Shown: one piece after another, positions 1 to 7,194 of the stretch
Numbering within the stretch: position 1 is the first letter of the stretch
Layout: each line of letters opens with the position of its first letter
Assembly (NCBI GenBank): GCA_945882315.1
Contig: CAMCWB010000006.1
Span: 1-64,000, forward strand
Origin: Bauldia litoralis
Lineage (GTDB): Bacteria > Pseudomonadota > Alphaproteobacteria > Rhizobiales > Kaistiaceae
DNA: 64,000 nucleotides
Direction of reading: 5' to 3'
The notes under the pieces: model-generated
Seen by the model: the letters and a program-made list of their open reading frames with translations, nothing else
The model's database searches: none
Told to the model about the DNA's origin: nothing
Translations under genes and position numbers: made by a program

Positions 1-133
1 TCTTGCTCACGATAATGAGCGCCCCGTGCCCGGCGGCACGGACCTCGTTAGCGGCGAACAAGCGCTGTCCCCGCTCGTCGAGCTTGCAGCCCAGCGTTTC
101 CCAGCGCAGTCTGATGCCGTCCCCGTCGATCAT
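1..133 (-). CDS. ISAzo13-like transposase, N-terminal fragment cut by window edge
   Basis: On the minus strand an open frame starts at an ATG (133-131) and runs off the left edge, giving 44 residues. The fragment contains RLRWETLGCKLDERGQRLFA followed by an AANEVRAAGHG stretch. This resembles the start of ISAzo13-family transposases, where a short helix with WETL and LDERGRRLFAA precedes a helix-turn-helix. The family identification is from memory of that N-terminus. The catalytic DDE part would lie outside the window, so completeness cannot be judged. I did not find a convincing terminal inverted repeat in 134-374, which would hold the IS end. Confidence 0.55.
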   Translation of the reverse strand, partial: MIDGDGIRLRWETLGCKLDERGQRLFAANEVRAAGHGALIIVSK

Positions 134-271
134 GCCGACGGCACTTACATCCGTTCGCGCCGCACCGGAATCCGCCCGAGTCGATTCGCCGCACGCCCAA
201 GGATCACGATTCACTTATCGTTGCAGGTGTCCTAAAGCGATGCTTGACGCTGGAGCAACGCACCTCCTATT

Positions 272-301
272 CCGCTCATCCCGACGAGCGGGAATGAGCG
301 G
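272..301. repeat. imperfect palindrome with CCGCTCAT / ATGAGCGG arms
   Basis: Two arms, CCGCTCATCCCG (272-283) and CGGGAATGAGCGG (289-301), form a stem with one unpaired base and a five-base loop. The right arm recurs near 44729 (gcgggaatgagcgg), so this is a member or fragment of a dispersed repeat. Nothing else is evident between the transposase start and the amidohydrolase. Confidence 0.45.
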
Positions 302-374
302 GGTGCGGTCAGACGACCTCCACTGACCCGCTTTGGACGCCCTGACAACCAATAACAACCAGGAAGCCCTGCCT

Positions 375-1373
375 ATGATCATCGACATGCACTCGCACAC
401 GGTTCCGAACGCCATCAAGCGGGTCGGTGCCGACGAGTTCAACTGGCATGGCGTCAAGCTCCAGGCCGATCCGGAGGGCGGGCTCCGCTTCCACGTCGCC
501 AATCACAAGGGCAGGCTGCCCTGGAGGAATTTCCGCGCCACGCCCGAGGACCGCATCAAGCTCCTCGACGATTTCGGCATCGACTTCCAGCTCCTGTCGA
601 TGAGCCCGGCGCTCTGGCAGTTCAAGTCCGACCCCGCCGACGGCCTCGCCGCGGCACGCGAATTCAACAACGATATCGCCGAGATCGCCCGCACCTACCC
701 GACGCGCTTCGGCGGCTTCGCCTGGCTGCCGCTGCAGGACCCGAAAGCCTCGGTCGACGAGCTCGCCCGCGCCGTCAACGACCTCGGCATGGTCGGCGCC
801 TCGGTCGCGACCCACGTCAACGGCGAGAACTGGGACAGCGAAAAGCTGTTCCCGATCCTCAAGGCAGCGCATGACCTCGACGCCATCGTCTTCTTCCATC
901 CGGCCCAAGTCCGCGTCCGCGACCTCATCCCGAAATTCCATCTCCGCAACATGATCGGCAATCCGTGGGAGATCACCGCGGCGGCCGGCTCGCTGGTCTT
1001 CGGCGGCGTCCTCGACAAGCTGCCGAACCTCAAGGTCGTGCTCTGCCACGGCGGCGGTTACACGCCGCTGGCGATGGGCCGCATGGATCACGGCCACGCC
1101 GTCCGCGCCGAGGCCAAGGAGTTCATCAGGCAGACGCCGTCGGATTACCTCAAGGCCTTCTACTACGACACCATCACCCACAGCGTGCCGGGCCTCGAAT
1201 TCCTCATCGAGCAGGTCGGCGAGGACAAGATCGTGCTGGGCACCGACTATCCCGCCGACATGGGCTCGGCCGATCCGGTCGGCTGGGTCGAGAGCATCGG
1301 CAGCCTAGGCGCGGCTACCCGCAAGAAGATCCTCGGCGACAATATGAGCGCGCTGCTCGGCAAGACGAAATAA
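375..1373 (+). CDS. Amidohydrolase (ACMSD-like, amidohydrolase_2 family)
   Basis: This encodes a 332-residue metal-dependent hydrolase or decarboxylase of the aminocarboxymuconate-semialdehyde decarboxylase type. The N-terminal HxH (residues 6 and 8, in DMHSHTVP) is followed by VFFHP, LCHGGGYTPLAMGR and the C-terminal LGTDYPADMG, which supply the remaining metal ligands and the catalytic Asp. I chose the ATG at 375 because AGGAA lies nine bases upstream and the HxH then sits at the usual distance from the N-terminus; an in-frame start at 333 would add 14 unlikely residues. It is the first gene of a plus-strand catabolic cluster and has a distant homologue at 13061-14167. The substrate is unknown; family members act on carboxylated ring-cleavage products. 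Confidence 0.85.
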   Translation: MIIDMHSHTVPNAIKRVGADEFNWHGVKLQADPEGGLRFHVANHKGRLPWRNFRATPEDRIKLLDDFGIDFQLLSMSPALWQFKSDPADGLAAAREFNNDIAEIARTYPTRFGGFAWLPLQDPKASVDELARAVNDLGMVGASVATHVNGENWDSEKLFPILKAAHDLDAIVFFHPAQVRVRDLIPKFHLRNMIGNPWEITAAAGSLVFGGVLDKLPNLKVVLCHGGGYTPLAMGRMDHGHAVRAEAKEFIRQTPSDYLKAFYYDTITHSVPGLEFLIEQVGEDKIVLGTDYPADMGSADPVGWVESIGSLGAATRKKILGDNMSALLGKTK

Positions 1374-1416
1374 CGGCCCGCGGCATCACCGCGGAAGCTC
1401 GCCAATCGGGGGGAAC

Positions 1417-2145
1417 ATGGACAAGGGCATCTGGGCGACCTGGTACGATCTCGACGAAGCCGGCCGCGACAAATTCCTGGCCTGGCTGCACGGCACCTGG
1501 CTCCCCGCTTTGGCGCGGGACGGCCGCTACAACTGGGTGGCCCACTACCGCGACCAGGCGGCGGTGAAGTCGGAGACCGGCGTCGCCGGCCCGATGGAGC
1601 AGGCGGACAAGGACGAGGGCATTCCGGTCGGCCGCCAGTTCCTGCTCCTCGTCGGCGCCGATTCCCCGCATGTCTTCCTCGATCCGCTGGTCCTCGACGG
1701 CAGCGACGGCGCCGATGTCGGCATGCTGGGGCTGCGCCGCAATGTCCGCCACACGGTCTTCGTCGAGGAGGCGAGCGTCGAGGGCCCGGATTCGCCCGGC
1801 GAGGTTGCCAGGACCGCGCCGTCGCCCGCCATCCGCCTCGGCTGCTTCCGCATGCGTGATCCCGACGGCGAGTTCGAGAGCGGCCGCTGGTATGCCCAGA
1901 GCCGCCTGCCTTACATGGGCAAGGTCGAAGGCTGCGTCCGCGCCCGCAAGCTGATCTCGGTCGCCGGCTGGGCCAAGCACGCGATCCTCTACGAGTTCAC
2001 CTCGCCGGAGGCCCGCCGCAGCATCTGGAACGAGATGCGCGCCACCCGCGACGCCGATCCGGAAGGCTACTGGTCGATCGGCCCCAAGACCGTCCACGCG
2101 CCGGGCTCGCCGACGCTTGGCGAACGCACCTGGCCGCCGATTTGA
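1417..2145 (+). CDS. Hypothetical protein, possible duplicated EthD-like fold
   Basis: This is a 242-residue soluble protein with no signal peptide. The start is supported by GGGGGGAA just before the ATG. I do not recognise a named family. The N-terminal third (GIWATWYDLDEAGRDKFLAW, then LHGTWLPAL) and the C-terminal third (RWYAQSRLPYM, ILYEFTSPEARRSIW) have a similar layout: a beta strand, a helix carrying an aromatic/His pair, and a strand. This resembles the tandem ferredoxin-like folds of EthD/NIPSNAP-type stress-responsive barrel proteins, but that is inference. It sits 43 bp after the amidohydrolase, so it probably serves the same pathway. Confidence 0.6.
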   Translation: MDKGIWATWYDLDEAGRDKFLAWLHGTWLPALARDGRYNWVAHYRDQAAVKSETGVAGPMEQADKDEGIPVGRQFLLLVGADSPHVFLDPLVLDGSDGADVGMLGLRRNVRHTVFVEEASVEGPDSPGEVARTAPSPAIRLGCFRMRDPDGEFESGRWYAQSRLPYMGKVEGCVRARKLISVAGWAKHAILYEFTSPEARRSIWNEMRATRDADPEGYWSIGPKTVHAPGSPTLGERTWPPI

Positions 2146-2152
2146 CCCGTAG

Positions 2153-2180
2153 GGCGGGTTAGCCGAAGGCGTAACCCGCC
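2153..2180. repeat. GGCGGGTTA...TAACCCGCC inverted repeat
   Basis: Perfect nine-base arms (2153-2161 and 2172-2180) surround GCCGAAGGCG. This type of GGCGGGTTA/TAACCCGCC palindrome is a common dispersed intergenic repeat in proteobacteria. It directly follows the stop of the upstream gene and may work as a weak terminator or mRNA-stabilising hairpin; no T-run follows. Confidence 0.6.
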
Positions 2181-2262
2181 GCCCAACTGGCACCCCTCGA
2201 CGAAACGCAATCGCCCGCTATGCTGACGGTCCCCTTCCGCGACCAAAATGCAGGCAAGAGCG

Positions 2263-2676
2263 ATGGAATTTCTACGGATTAAGGCCGGACCGTTCAGCTA
2301 CGAGGCCCGTTTCGAGCTGGAAAAAGCGCCGAAGACCTGCGCCGCCTTCATGAAGGTCCTGCCCTATCGCGAGCGCATCATCCATGTCCGCTGGAGCGGC
2401 GAGGGCTGCTGGATTCCGCTGGGCGAGACCAAGTTCGGCGTCGATTACGAGAACCACACCAGCTATCCGTCCCCCGGCCAGTTCATCCTCTATCCAGGCG
2501 GCATCAGCGAGACCGAGATCCTGCTGGCCTATGGCGGCGTCCATTTCGCCAGCAAGCTGGGCCAGCTCGCCGGCAATCATTTCCTGACGATCACGAAGGG
2601 CAGCGAGACCCTCGCCGATCTCGGCAAGCTGGTGCTCTGGGAAGGCGCCCAGCCGATCGTCTTCGAAGCACTCTGA
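2263..2676 (+). CDS. DUF3830 family protein (cyclophilin-like fold)
   Basis: This is a 137-residue protein of the DUF3830 family, recognised from IRVRWSGE-like and EN..SYP.PG-like motifs; here they read HVRWSGEGCW and ENHTSYPSPGQFILYPGG, followed by EILLAYGG and the C-terminal GNHFLTI. Family members have a compact beta-barrel resembling cyclophilin-like proteins and have no established reaction. They often occur in catabolic clusters with cupins, amidohydrolases and binding proteins, as here. I prefer the ATG at 2263, because AGGCAAGAG lies just upstream and MEFLRI begins the conserved part; an ATG at 2248 would add five residues. Confidence 0.8.
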   Translation: MEFLRIKAGPFSYEARFELEKAPKTCAAFMKVLPYRERIIHVRWSGEGCWIPLGETKFGVDYENHTSYPSPGQFILYPGGISETEILLAYGGVHFASKLGQLAGNHFLTITKGSETLADLGKLVLWEGAQPIVFEAL

Positions 2677-2733
2677 CCCGACCATCAAGGGCGGCCGCCA
2701 AGGCCGCCCGTCATAATCGAGGAAACGCACATC

Positions 2734-3255
2734 ATGGCGCGCATCACCTATGGCGACGAACGAGACTCCGAGATCGGCGCGCTTGCCGACAAGATCCGCA
2801 AGGAGCGCGGCGGCAAGGTCCTCAACCTCTACAAGATGCTGCTCAACAGCCCGCCCGTCGCCGAGGGCTGGCTGAACCTTCTCACCGCCATCCGCCAGAA
2901 GGCGGAGCTGTCGGGCAAGATCCGCGAACTCGTCATCCTGCGCATCGCGGTGCTGAACGGCGCCGACTATGAATACAAGGCGCATATCCCCTTCGCGCTC
3001 AAGGAAGGCGTCAGCCAGAAGCAGATCGACGACCTGCCGCACTGGACGATCTCCAGTGCCTTCGATGCCACCGAGCGCGGCGTGCTCGCCTATACCGACG
3101 CCATGACCCGCGACATCCAGGTTCCGGACGCGGTCTTCGCGGCGATCAAGGGCGCCTTCAATCCGCGCGAGATGACCGAGCTGACGGCAACCGTCGCCGC
3201 CTACAATCTCGTGTCGCGCTTCCTCGAGGCGCTCCAGGTCGATCACGAACATTAG
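2734..3255 (+). CDS. Carboxymuconolactone decarboxylase-like (AhpD fold) protein
   Basis: This is a 173-residue all-helical protein of the CMD family. The central KIRELVILRIAVLNGADYEY and KAHIPFALKEG form the core helix pair of the AhpD fold. The CxxC motif of peroxidase-type AhpD proteins is absent, so it is unlikely to be a disulfide-dependent peroxidase and is closer to the decarboxylase or uncharacterised branch. GAGGAAA precedes the ATG. It lies in the same orientation as the DUF3830 and cupin genes. The second catabolic cluster also pairs a CMD protein with an amidohydrolase (12587-14167), which suggests that the two folds cooperate. Confidence 0.75.
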   Translation: MARITYGDERDSEIGALADKIRKERGGKVLNLYKMLLNSPPVAEGWLNLLTAIRQKAELSGKIRELVILRIAVLNGADYEYKAHIPFALKEGVSQKQIDDLPHWTISSAFDATERGVLAYTDAMTRDIQVPDAVFAAIKGAFNPREMTELTATVAAYNLVSRFLEALQVDHEH

Positions 3256-3342
3256 CAGTGTCAGGAAAAGTGGGAGCCGGTTTTCCGTCCGACATTGCGC
3301 AAACAAAAAAGCTTTGAGCCGCTGGCGGCGAGGGGGAACATC

Positions 3343-4506
3343 ATGACTGAAGCACAGAAGCCGATCCGGCGCGTCCTCACGGCCGTCGATGGCAACGGCC
3401 GTTCCTTCGTCGCCAAGGACGGGCCGGCCAATTCCAGGACGCCGGCGATGGGTTCGGGCCGCCGCTACACCGACCTGTGGATATGGGAGAAGGCGCCGCT
3501 GTCGCTCTCCGATCCGGCCGACGGCAGCGACCTGACCTATGTCTTCCCCGGCCCGGCCGGAGGCGGCCATGTCCGCGTCGTCCAGGCTAACCGGCCGGCG
3601 CCCGATCTCGACCTCAAGAAGGATGCCGAATTCATTGCCCCGCATGACCCGAAGGTCGTCATGCCCTCCGGCCGCATGTGGGATCGCGGCGGCAACAACG
3701 CCTTCACCTCGCCGATGCACAAGACCCAGACGGTCGACTACGGCATCCTGCTCGCCGGCGAACGCATCCTCGTCCTCGACGATGGCGACCTGCGGATGCG
3801 CCCCGGCGACGTCGTCATCCAGGTCGGGGCCTTCCACGCCTGGGCGAGCCCGCGCCTCTCCGGGCTGATGGCCTTCGACATGATCGGCGCCGAATTCGTC
3901 GATGGCGCCGCCGGCCTCGGCCAGGGCGGCGACCTGCCGCTCGGCGTGCCGCCGGGCTGGACGCCGCCGCCGGGCGTCGAGCCGGTCCGCCGCATCGTCA
4001 CCATCGACCGCAAGCCCGGCGTGTCGAGCGTCGTCAGCGACGGCCCGGCGCCCGATATTCGGCTCGATCCGGCCCGTCCCGGCTTCGCCTCGACGCGCCT
4101 CTGGGTCACCGACCGGACGCCGGCCCGCATCGTCTTCGAGACCCTGCAACTGCCGCACACCATCGAGCCGCCGAAGAACGGCTCGGTCATGCGCGTCATC
4201 AACGTGCCGCCCGACAAGGGCTGGCAGGGCAAGGTCGGCGAGACGGAGGTGAAAGCCTGGTTCGCCGCGATGGGCTCGCCCGGCGCCTCGACCTGGTCGG
4301 CGAACGCCAGGCATCCCTACATGCAGAAGACGAAGAGCTTCGATTTCTGCTTCGTCCTCTCGGGCGAGGTCGTGCTGGTCCTCGACGACAGCGAGGTGAC
4401 GCTCACCGCCGGCGACACCGTCGTCAACCGCGGCGGCAACCACGCCTGGAGCAACCGCTCCGACGCACCGGCCCGCGTCTATGTCGCCTCGCATGATGCG
4501 GCGTAA
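3343..4506 (+). CDS. Double-cupin (bicupin) protein
   Basis: This 387-residue protein has two cupin repeats. The first includes HKTQTVDYGILLAGE then RPGDVVIQVGAFHAW-like text (MRPGDVVIQVGAFHAWASP). The second includes MQKTKSFDFCFVLSGEVVLV then LTAGDTVVNRGGNHAWSNRS. Each repeat keeps a GD-V-(I/V)-x-G-x-H-AW motif, but the first metal-binding motif is changed to TVDYGI and SFDFCF, so metal binding is uncertain. The start at 3343 follows GGGGGAACATC and yields MTEAQKPIRR; an upstream in-frame start at 3295 has no ribosome site. It closes the 375-4506 cluster. The likely role is as an accessory enzyme such as a dioxygenase, isomerase or ligand-binding protein. Confidence 0.75.
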   Translation: MTEAQKPIRRVLTAVDGNGRSFVAKDGPANSRTPAMGSGRRYTDLWIWEKAPLSLSDPADGSDLTYVFPGPAGGGHVRVVQANRPAPDLDLKKDAEFIAPHDPKVVMPSGRMWDRGGNNAFTSPMHKTQTVDYGILLAGERILVLDDGDLRMRPGDVVIQVGAFHAWASPRLSGLMAFDMIGAEFVDGAAGLGQGGDLPLGVPPGWTPPPGVEPVRRIVTIDRKPGVSSVVSDGPAPDIRLDPARPGFASTRLWVTDRTPARIVFETLQLPHTIEPPKNGSVMRVINVPPDKGWQGKVGETEVKAWFAAMGSPGASTWSANARHPYMQKTKSFDFCFVLSGEVVLVLDDSEVTLTAGDTVVNRGGNHAWSNRSDAPARVYVASHDAA

Positions 4507-4547
4507 GGCGTGACCCTCTCCCACAGGAGACCTTTGCGGAACGGTTG

Positions 4548-4592
4548 GTCCTCCCTTGCGAAGCGGGGAGGGGGACCGCCGATAGGCGGTGG
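4548..4592. repeat. Paired GC-rich hairpins (intergenic repeat)
   Basis: Two small inverted repeats lie in tandem: CCTCCC with GGGGAGG around TTGCGAAGC, and ACCGCC (4575-4580) with GGCGGT (4585-4590) around GATA. The layout is that of a dispersed intergenic repeat and resembles, without matching, the four-copy family seen at 34167, 35417, 38013 and 46946. It separates the convergent cupin gene and the minus-strand gene ending at 4676, so it may help terminate both transcripts. Confidence 0.4.
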
Positions 4593-4675
4593 AGGGGGCG
4601 GCCACAAACTCTGAAGCAATTCTCGGACGGGCCTTACTTCGCTGCCAACCCCTCCGCGGCGCTAAATAGCGTTAT

Positions 4676-5062
4676 CTACGGCGCTGCACTGTGGGCAGCG
4701 CCGGGACAAGGCACGATCGTTCGAGTTTCCTGTCCGTCGATGAAGGAGGTCGTCGTTTTGCCTTCCCAATCCTTTTGACGGAGCAAAATCACCCTGCCCG
4801 AGCCTCCTCCCATGTCTCCACGACAAACAAAGTCATATAGTGTCGCGTCCAAGTCTCTGATGAGTATTGGGTTCGTCAATTGACAAGTCACTTCGCAGAA
4901 GTCGATCGAGTCGCCGTTGAACGGTAAGAACCGTTCCTGGCATCCATCCTCGACGTTATCGAGGCATAGGCCCGAAAAATCCTCCGCTGCGCTTCCACCG
5001 ACGCTGGACAGAAGTCCAGCCATCAGCACCACTGCTGTTGCACATCGAGATTTCGCTTGCAC
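4676..5062 (-). CDS. Small secreted cysteine-containing protein
   Basis: This encodes 128 residues with an N-terminal signal peptide (charged QAKSR, hydrophobic TAVVLMAGLLSSVGG, likely cleavage after SAA). The mature part is acidic and has seven cysteines, including LCLDN, GCQ, FCEVTCQ, VCRGD and PCPG, consistent with periplasmic disulfides. It starts with GTG behind GGGGGGA. I do not recognise the family. It is monocistronic or a late member downstream of the CoA-transferase gene (71 bp gap). Base use is less GC-rich than in its neighbours, so recent acquisition is possible. Confidence 0.55.
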   Translation of the reverse strand: MQAKSRCATAVVLMAGLLSSVGGSAAEDFSGLCLDNVEDGCQERFLPFNGDSIDFCEVTCQLTNPILIRDLDATLYDFVCRGDMGGGSGRVILLRQKDWEGKTTTSFIDGQETRTIVPCPGAAHSAAP

Positions 5063-5132
5063 TGCTATCCCCCCGCTGCCTTAGGCTGACAGGCGTGCTT
5101 GCCAGAGAAGTCAACGAAACATAGCTGGTATT

Positions 5133-6320
5133 CTAAATAATCTTCGCTTCCCGCATCCGGTCGATCTCGTCCCGGCTCACCCCGAGCTCCGCCAGGATCT
5201 CGTTGGAATGCTCGCCAGGGTCCGGCGTGTGCAGGCGGAAGGTTTCCGGCTGCGGCGCCGCCGAGAGCGTGATCGGCTGGCCGACCATGCCGAGCCGGCC
5301 CGCCTTGGGATGGTCGGTGTAGTGAACGACGTTCAGGTGCTTCACCTGCGGGTCCTCGAAGACCTGGTCGATCGAGTTGACGGGCCCGCAGGGCACGCCC
5401 GCTTCGTTCAGCTTCTCGATCCAGTAGGCGGCCGGCTTGGTGATCAGGATCGCCTCGATATCCGCGTTGAGCTGTTCGCGGTTGTCGGAGCGCGCCTTGA
5501 AGGTCTTGTATTCCGCTTGCTCGATGAGATGCGGCGCGCCGAGCGCATGGCAGAGCCGGGCATAGAGGTCGCCCGAAGCGGCGACATTCATGCGCTGGTC
5601 GGCGGTCCGGTAGCAGCTCGTCGGTACGCCGGTCGGATGATCGTTGCCGGCCTGTCCGGCGACCTCGCCGTCCTGCAGCCAGCGCGCGCTCTGGAAGTCG
5701 AGCATGAAGGTCATCGCCTCGAGGAGCGATGTGTGGACCCATTGCCCCTTGCCGGTCTTCTCGCGGTCGAGGAGGGCGAGGAACATGCCCTGCGCCAGGA
5801 ACATGCCGGCGCAAAGATCGGTGACCGGGATGCCGACCCGCACCGGGCCGGTTTCGGGAAAACCGGTGATCGACATCAAGCCGGCGAGGCCCTGCGCGAT
5901 CTGGTCGACGCCCGGCCGGTCGCGATAGGGACCGTCCTGTCCGAAGCCCGAGATCGAGCCGTAGACGATGCGCGGATTGATCTTGGCGATCGTCTTGTAG
6001 TCGATCTTCAGCCGGTGTTTCACGTCGGCGCGGAAATTCTCGATGATCGCGTCCGCCTTCGCCGCCAGCTTCATGAAGATCGCGTGGCCTTCCGGCGTCG
6101 TCAGGTCGAGCGTCAGCGACCGCTTATTACGATGCAGGTTCTGGTAGTCGCTGCCGTCGAAACTGCCGGTCAGCGCGCCGCCCTTCTTGCCGGCATTCAG
6201 CGGCGGCCCGATCTGGATGACGTCGGCCCCCCAGTCGGCGAAGACGCGCGCCGTCGTCGGGCCCGCCCGGGCCCGTGTCAGGTCGATGACGACATATCCT
6301 TCCAGCGGCAATCGGCTCAC
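5133..6320 (-). CDS. CaiB/BaiF family CoA-transferase (class III), copy 1
   Basis: This is a 395-residue family III CoA-transferase, which moves CoA between acyl-CoA donors and a free carboxylic acid through an aspartyl-CoA intermediate. The expected nucleophile is Asp168 in GIPVTDLCAGMF, which matches the position of Asp169 in formyl-CoA transferase. Further conserved text includes DLTRARAGPT, ENFR, YGSISGFGQDGP and GKGQWVHTSLLEA. It starts with GTG (6320) after GGAGAGAC. A close paralogue lies at 7195-8385 with a crotonase gene between them; all three face left and are closely spaced, so probably form one operon. The acyl substrate is unknown. Confidence 0.88.
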   Translation of the reverse strand: MSRLPLEGYVVIDLTRARAGPTTARVFADWGADVIQIGPPLNAGKKGGALTGSFDGSDYQNLHRNKRSLTLDLTTPEGHAIFMKLAAKADAIIENFRADVKHRLKIDYKTIAKINPRIVYGSISGFGQDGPYRDRPGVDQIAQGLAGLMSITGFPETGPVRVGIPVTDLCAGMFLAQGMFLALLDREKTGKGQWVHTSLLEAMTFMLDFQSARWLQDGEVAGQAGNDHPTGVPTSCYRTADQRMNVAASGDLYARLCHALGAPHLIEQAEYKTFKARSDNREQLNADIEAILITKPAAYWIEKLNEAGVPCGPVNSIDQVFEDPQVKHLNVVHYTDHPKAGRLGMVGQPITLSAAPQPETFRLHTPDPGEHSNEILAELGVSRDEIDRMREAKII

Positions 6321-6366
6321 GCGACGTCTCTCCTATTCTTGCTCTTCTTGTGCGGGGTGAGGGCGC

Positions 6367-7161
6367 TCAGCTTCCCTGGAAGACCGGCTTCCGCTTTTCC
6401 ATGAAAGCCTCGCGGCCCTCCTGGAAGTCGCGGCTGTCGAAGCATTGCTTCATCAGACCGTTGATCCGGTCCATGTCGCGGGCGTGCTCGTCCTTGAGGG
6501 TCTCATTGATCGTCGCCTTGGCGGCGCGAATGGTGAGCGGTGCATTCCCGACGATCTCGGCGCAGATGCCGCGCACCCGCGCTTCGAGGTCGGCGCGCGA
6601 CAGCATGTCGTTGATGAGCCCGATCTCCAGCGCCTTCTTGGCGTTCAGCCGGCTGCCGGTGAAGAGAATCTGCTTGGCGTAAGCGGGGCCGACGACATTG
6701 GTCAGGGCCTTGAGGTTGTCATAGCTATAGGCCAGCCCGAGCTTGGCCGCCGGGATACCGAATTCGGAATCCTCGGATGCGAGGCGCAGGTCGCATTCGA
6801 GCGCCATCGCCATGCCGCCGCCGACGCAGAAGCCCTCGATCATCGCGATGGTCGGCTTGTCGAAGGCCGCCATCGCCTTCAGCGAGCGCGACACCGTCTC
6901 GTAATAGGCGGCTTCCGCCTCGGCGCTGTTGCGCCTGTCCTTGAACTCGGAGATGTCGGCACCCGAGACGAAGGCCTTGCCGCCGGCGCCGCGCAGCACG
7001 AGGACGCGCACCTCGGGATCCTTCGCATAGGCCTCGAAGATCTCGGCCATCGCGTCGCGCATGGCGAGCGACATGGCGTTCCGGCGTTCCGGATTGTTGA
7101 AGTTCATCCAGCCGATGCCATTGTCCTTGGTGGCGATCATCTTGTCGGTCTTGAGCTGCAT
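6367..7161 (-). CDS. Enoyl-CoA hydratase/isomerase (crotonase) family protein
   Basis: This is a 264-residue crotonase-fold protein. The oxyanion-hole segments are GGKAFVSGADISEF and GFCVGGGMAMALECDLRLAS. The two glutamates used by true enoyl-CoA hydratases are missing: GGGCEL-type text is GGGMAMA, and FGxPE is FGIPAAKLGL. A related subgroup with FGIPAA is common in alphaproteobacteria, so this is probably a family trait and not decay, and it points to chemistry other than simple hydration. The ATG at 7161 follows AAAGG; an ATG at 7176 would add five residues. It is placed between two CoA-transferases, so the substrate is probably a CoA thioester that they make. Confidence 0.85.
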   Translation of the reverse strand: MQLKTDKMIATKDNGIGWMNFNNPERRNAMSLAMRDAMAEIFEAYAKDPEVRVLVLRGAGGKAFVSGADISEFKDRRNSAEAEAAYYETVSRSLKAMAAFDKPTIAMIEGFCVGGGMAMALECDLRLASEDSEFGIPAAKLGLAYSYDNLKALTNVVGPAYAKQILFTGSRLNAKKALEIGLINDMLSRADLEARVRGICAEIVGNAPLTIRAAKATINETLKDEHARDMDRINGLMKQCFDSRDFQEGREAFMEKRKPVFQGS

Positions 7162-7194
7162 CAGGCTGCCTTTCATTCTTTCGCTGGTGTTGTG

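Noticed and set aside
2272..4605. Long open frame on the minus strand (777 codons)
   Set aside because: It is antisense to the DUF3830, CMD and cupin genes and shows the Arg/Asp/Gly-rich composition typical of mirror frames in high-GC DNA.
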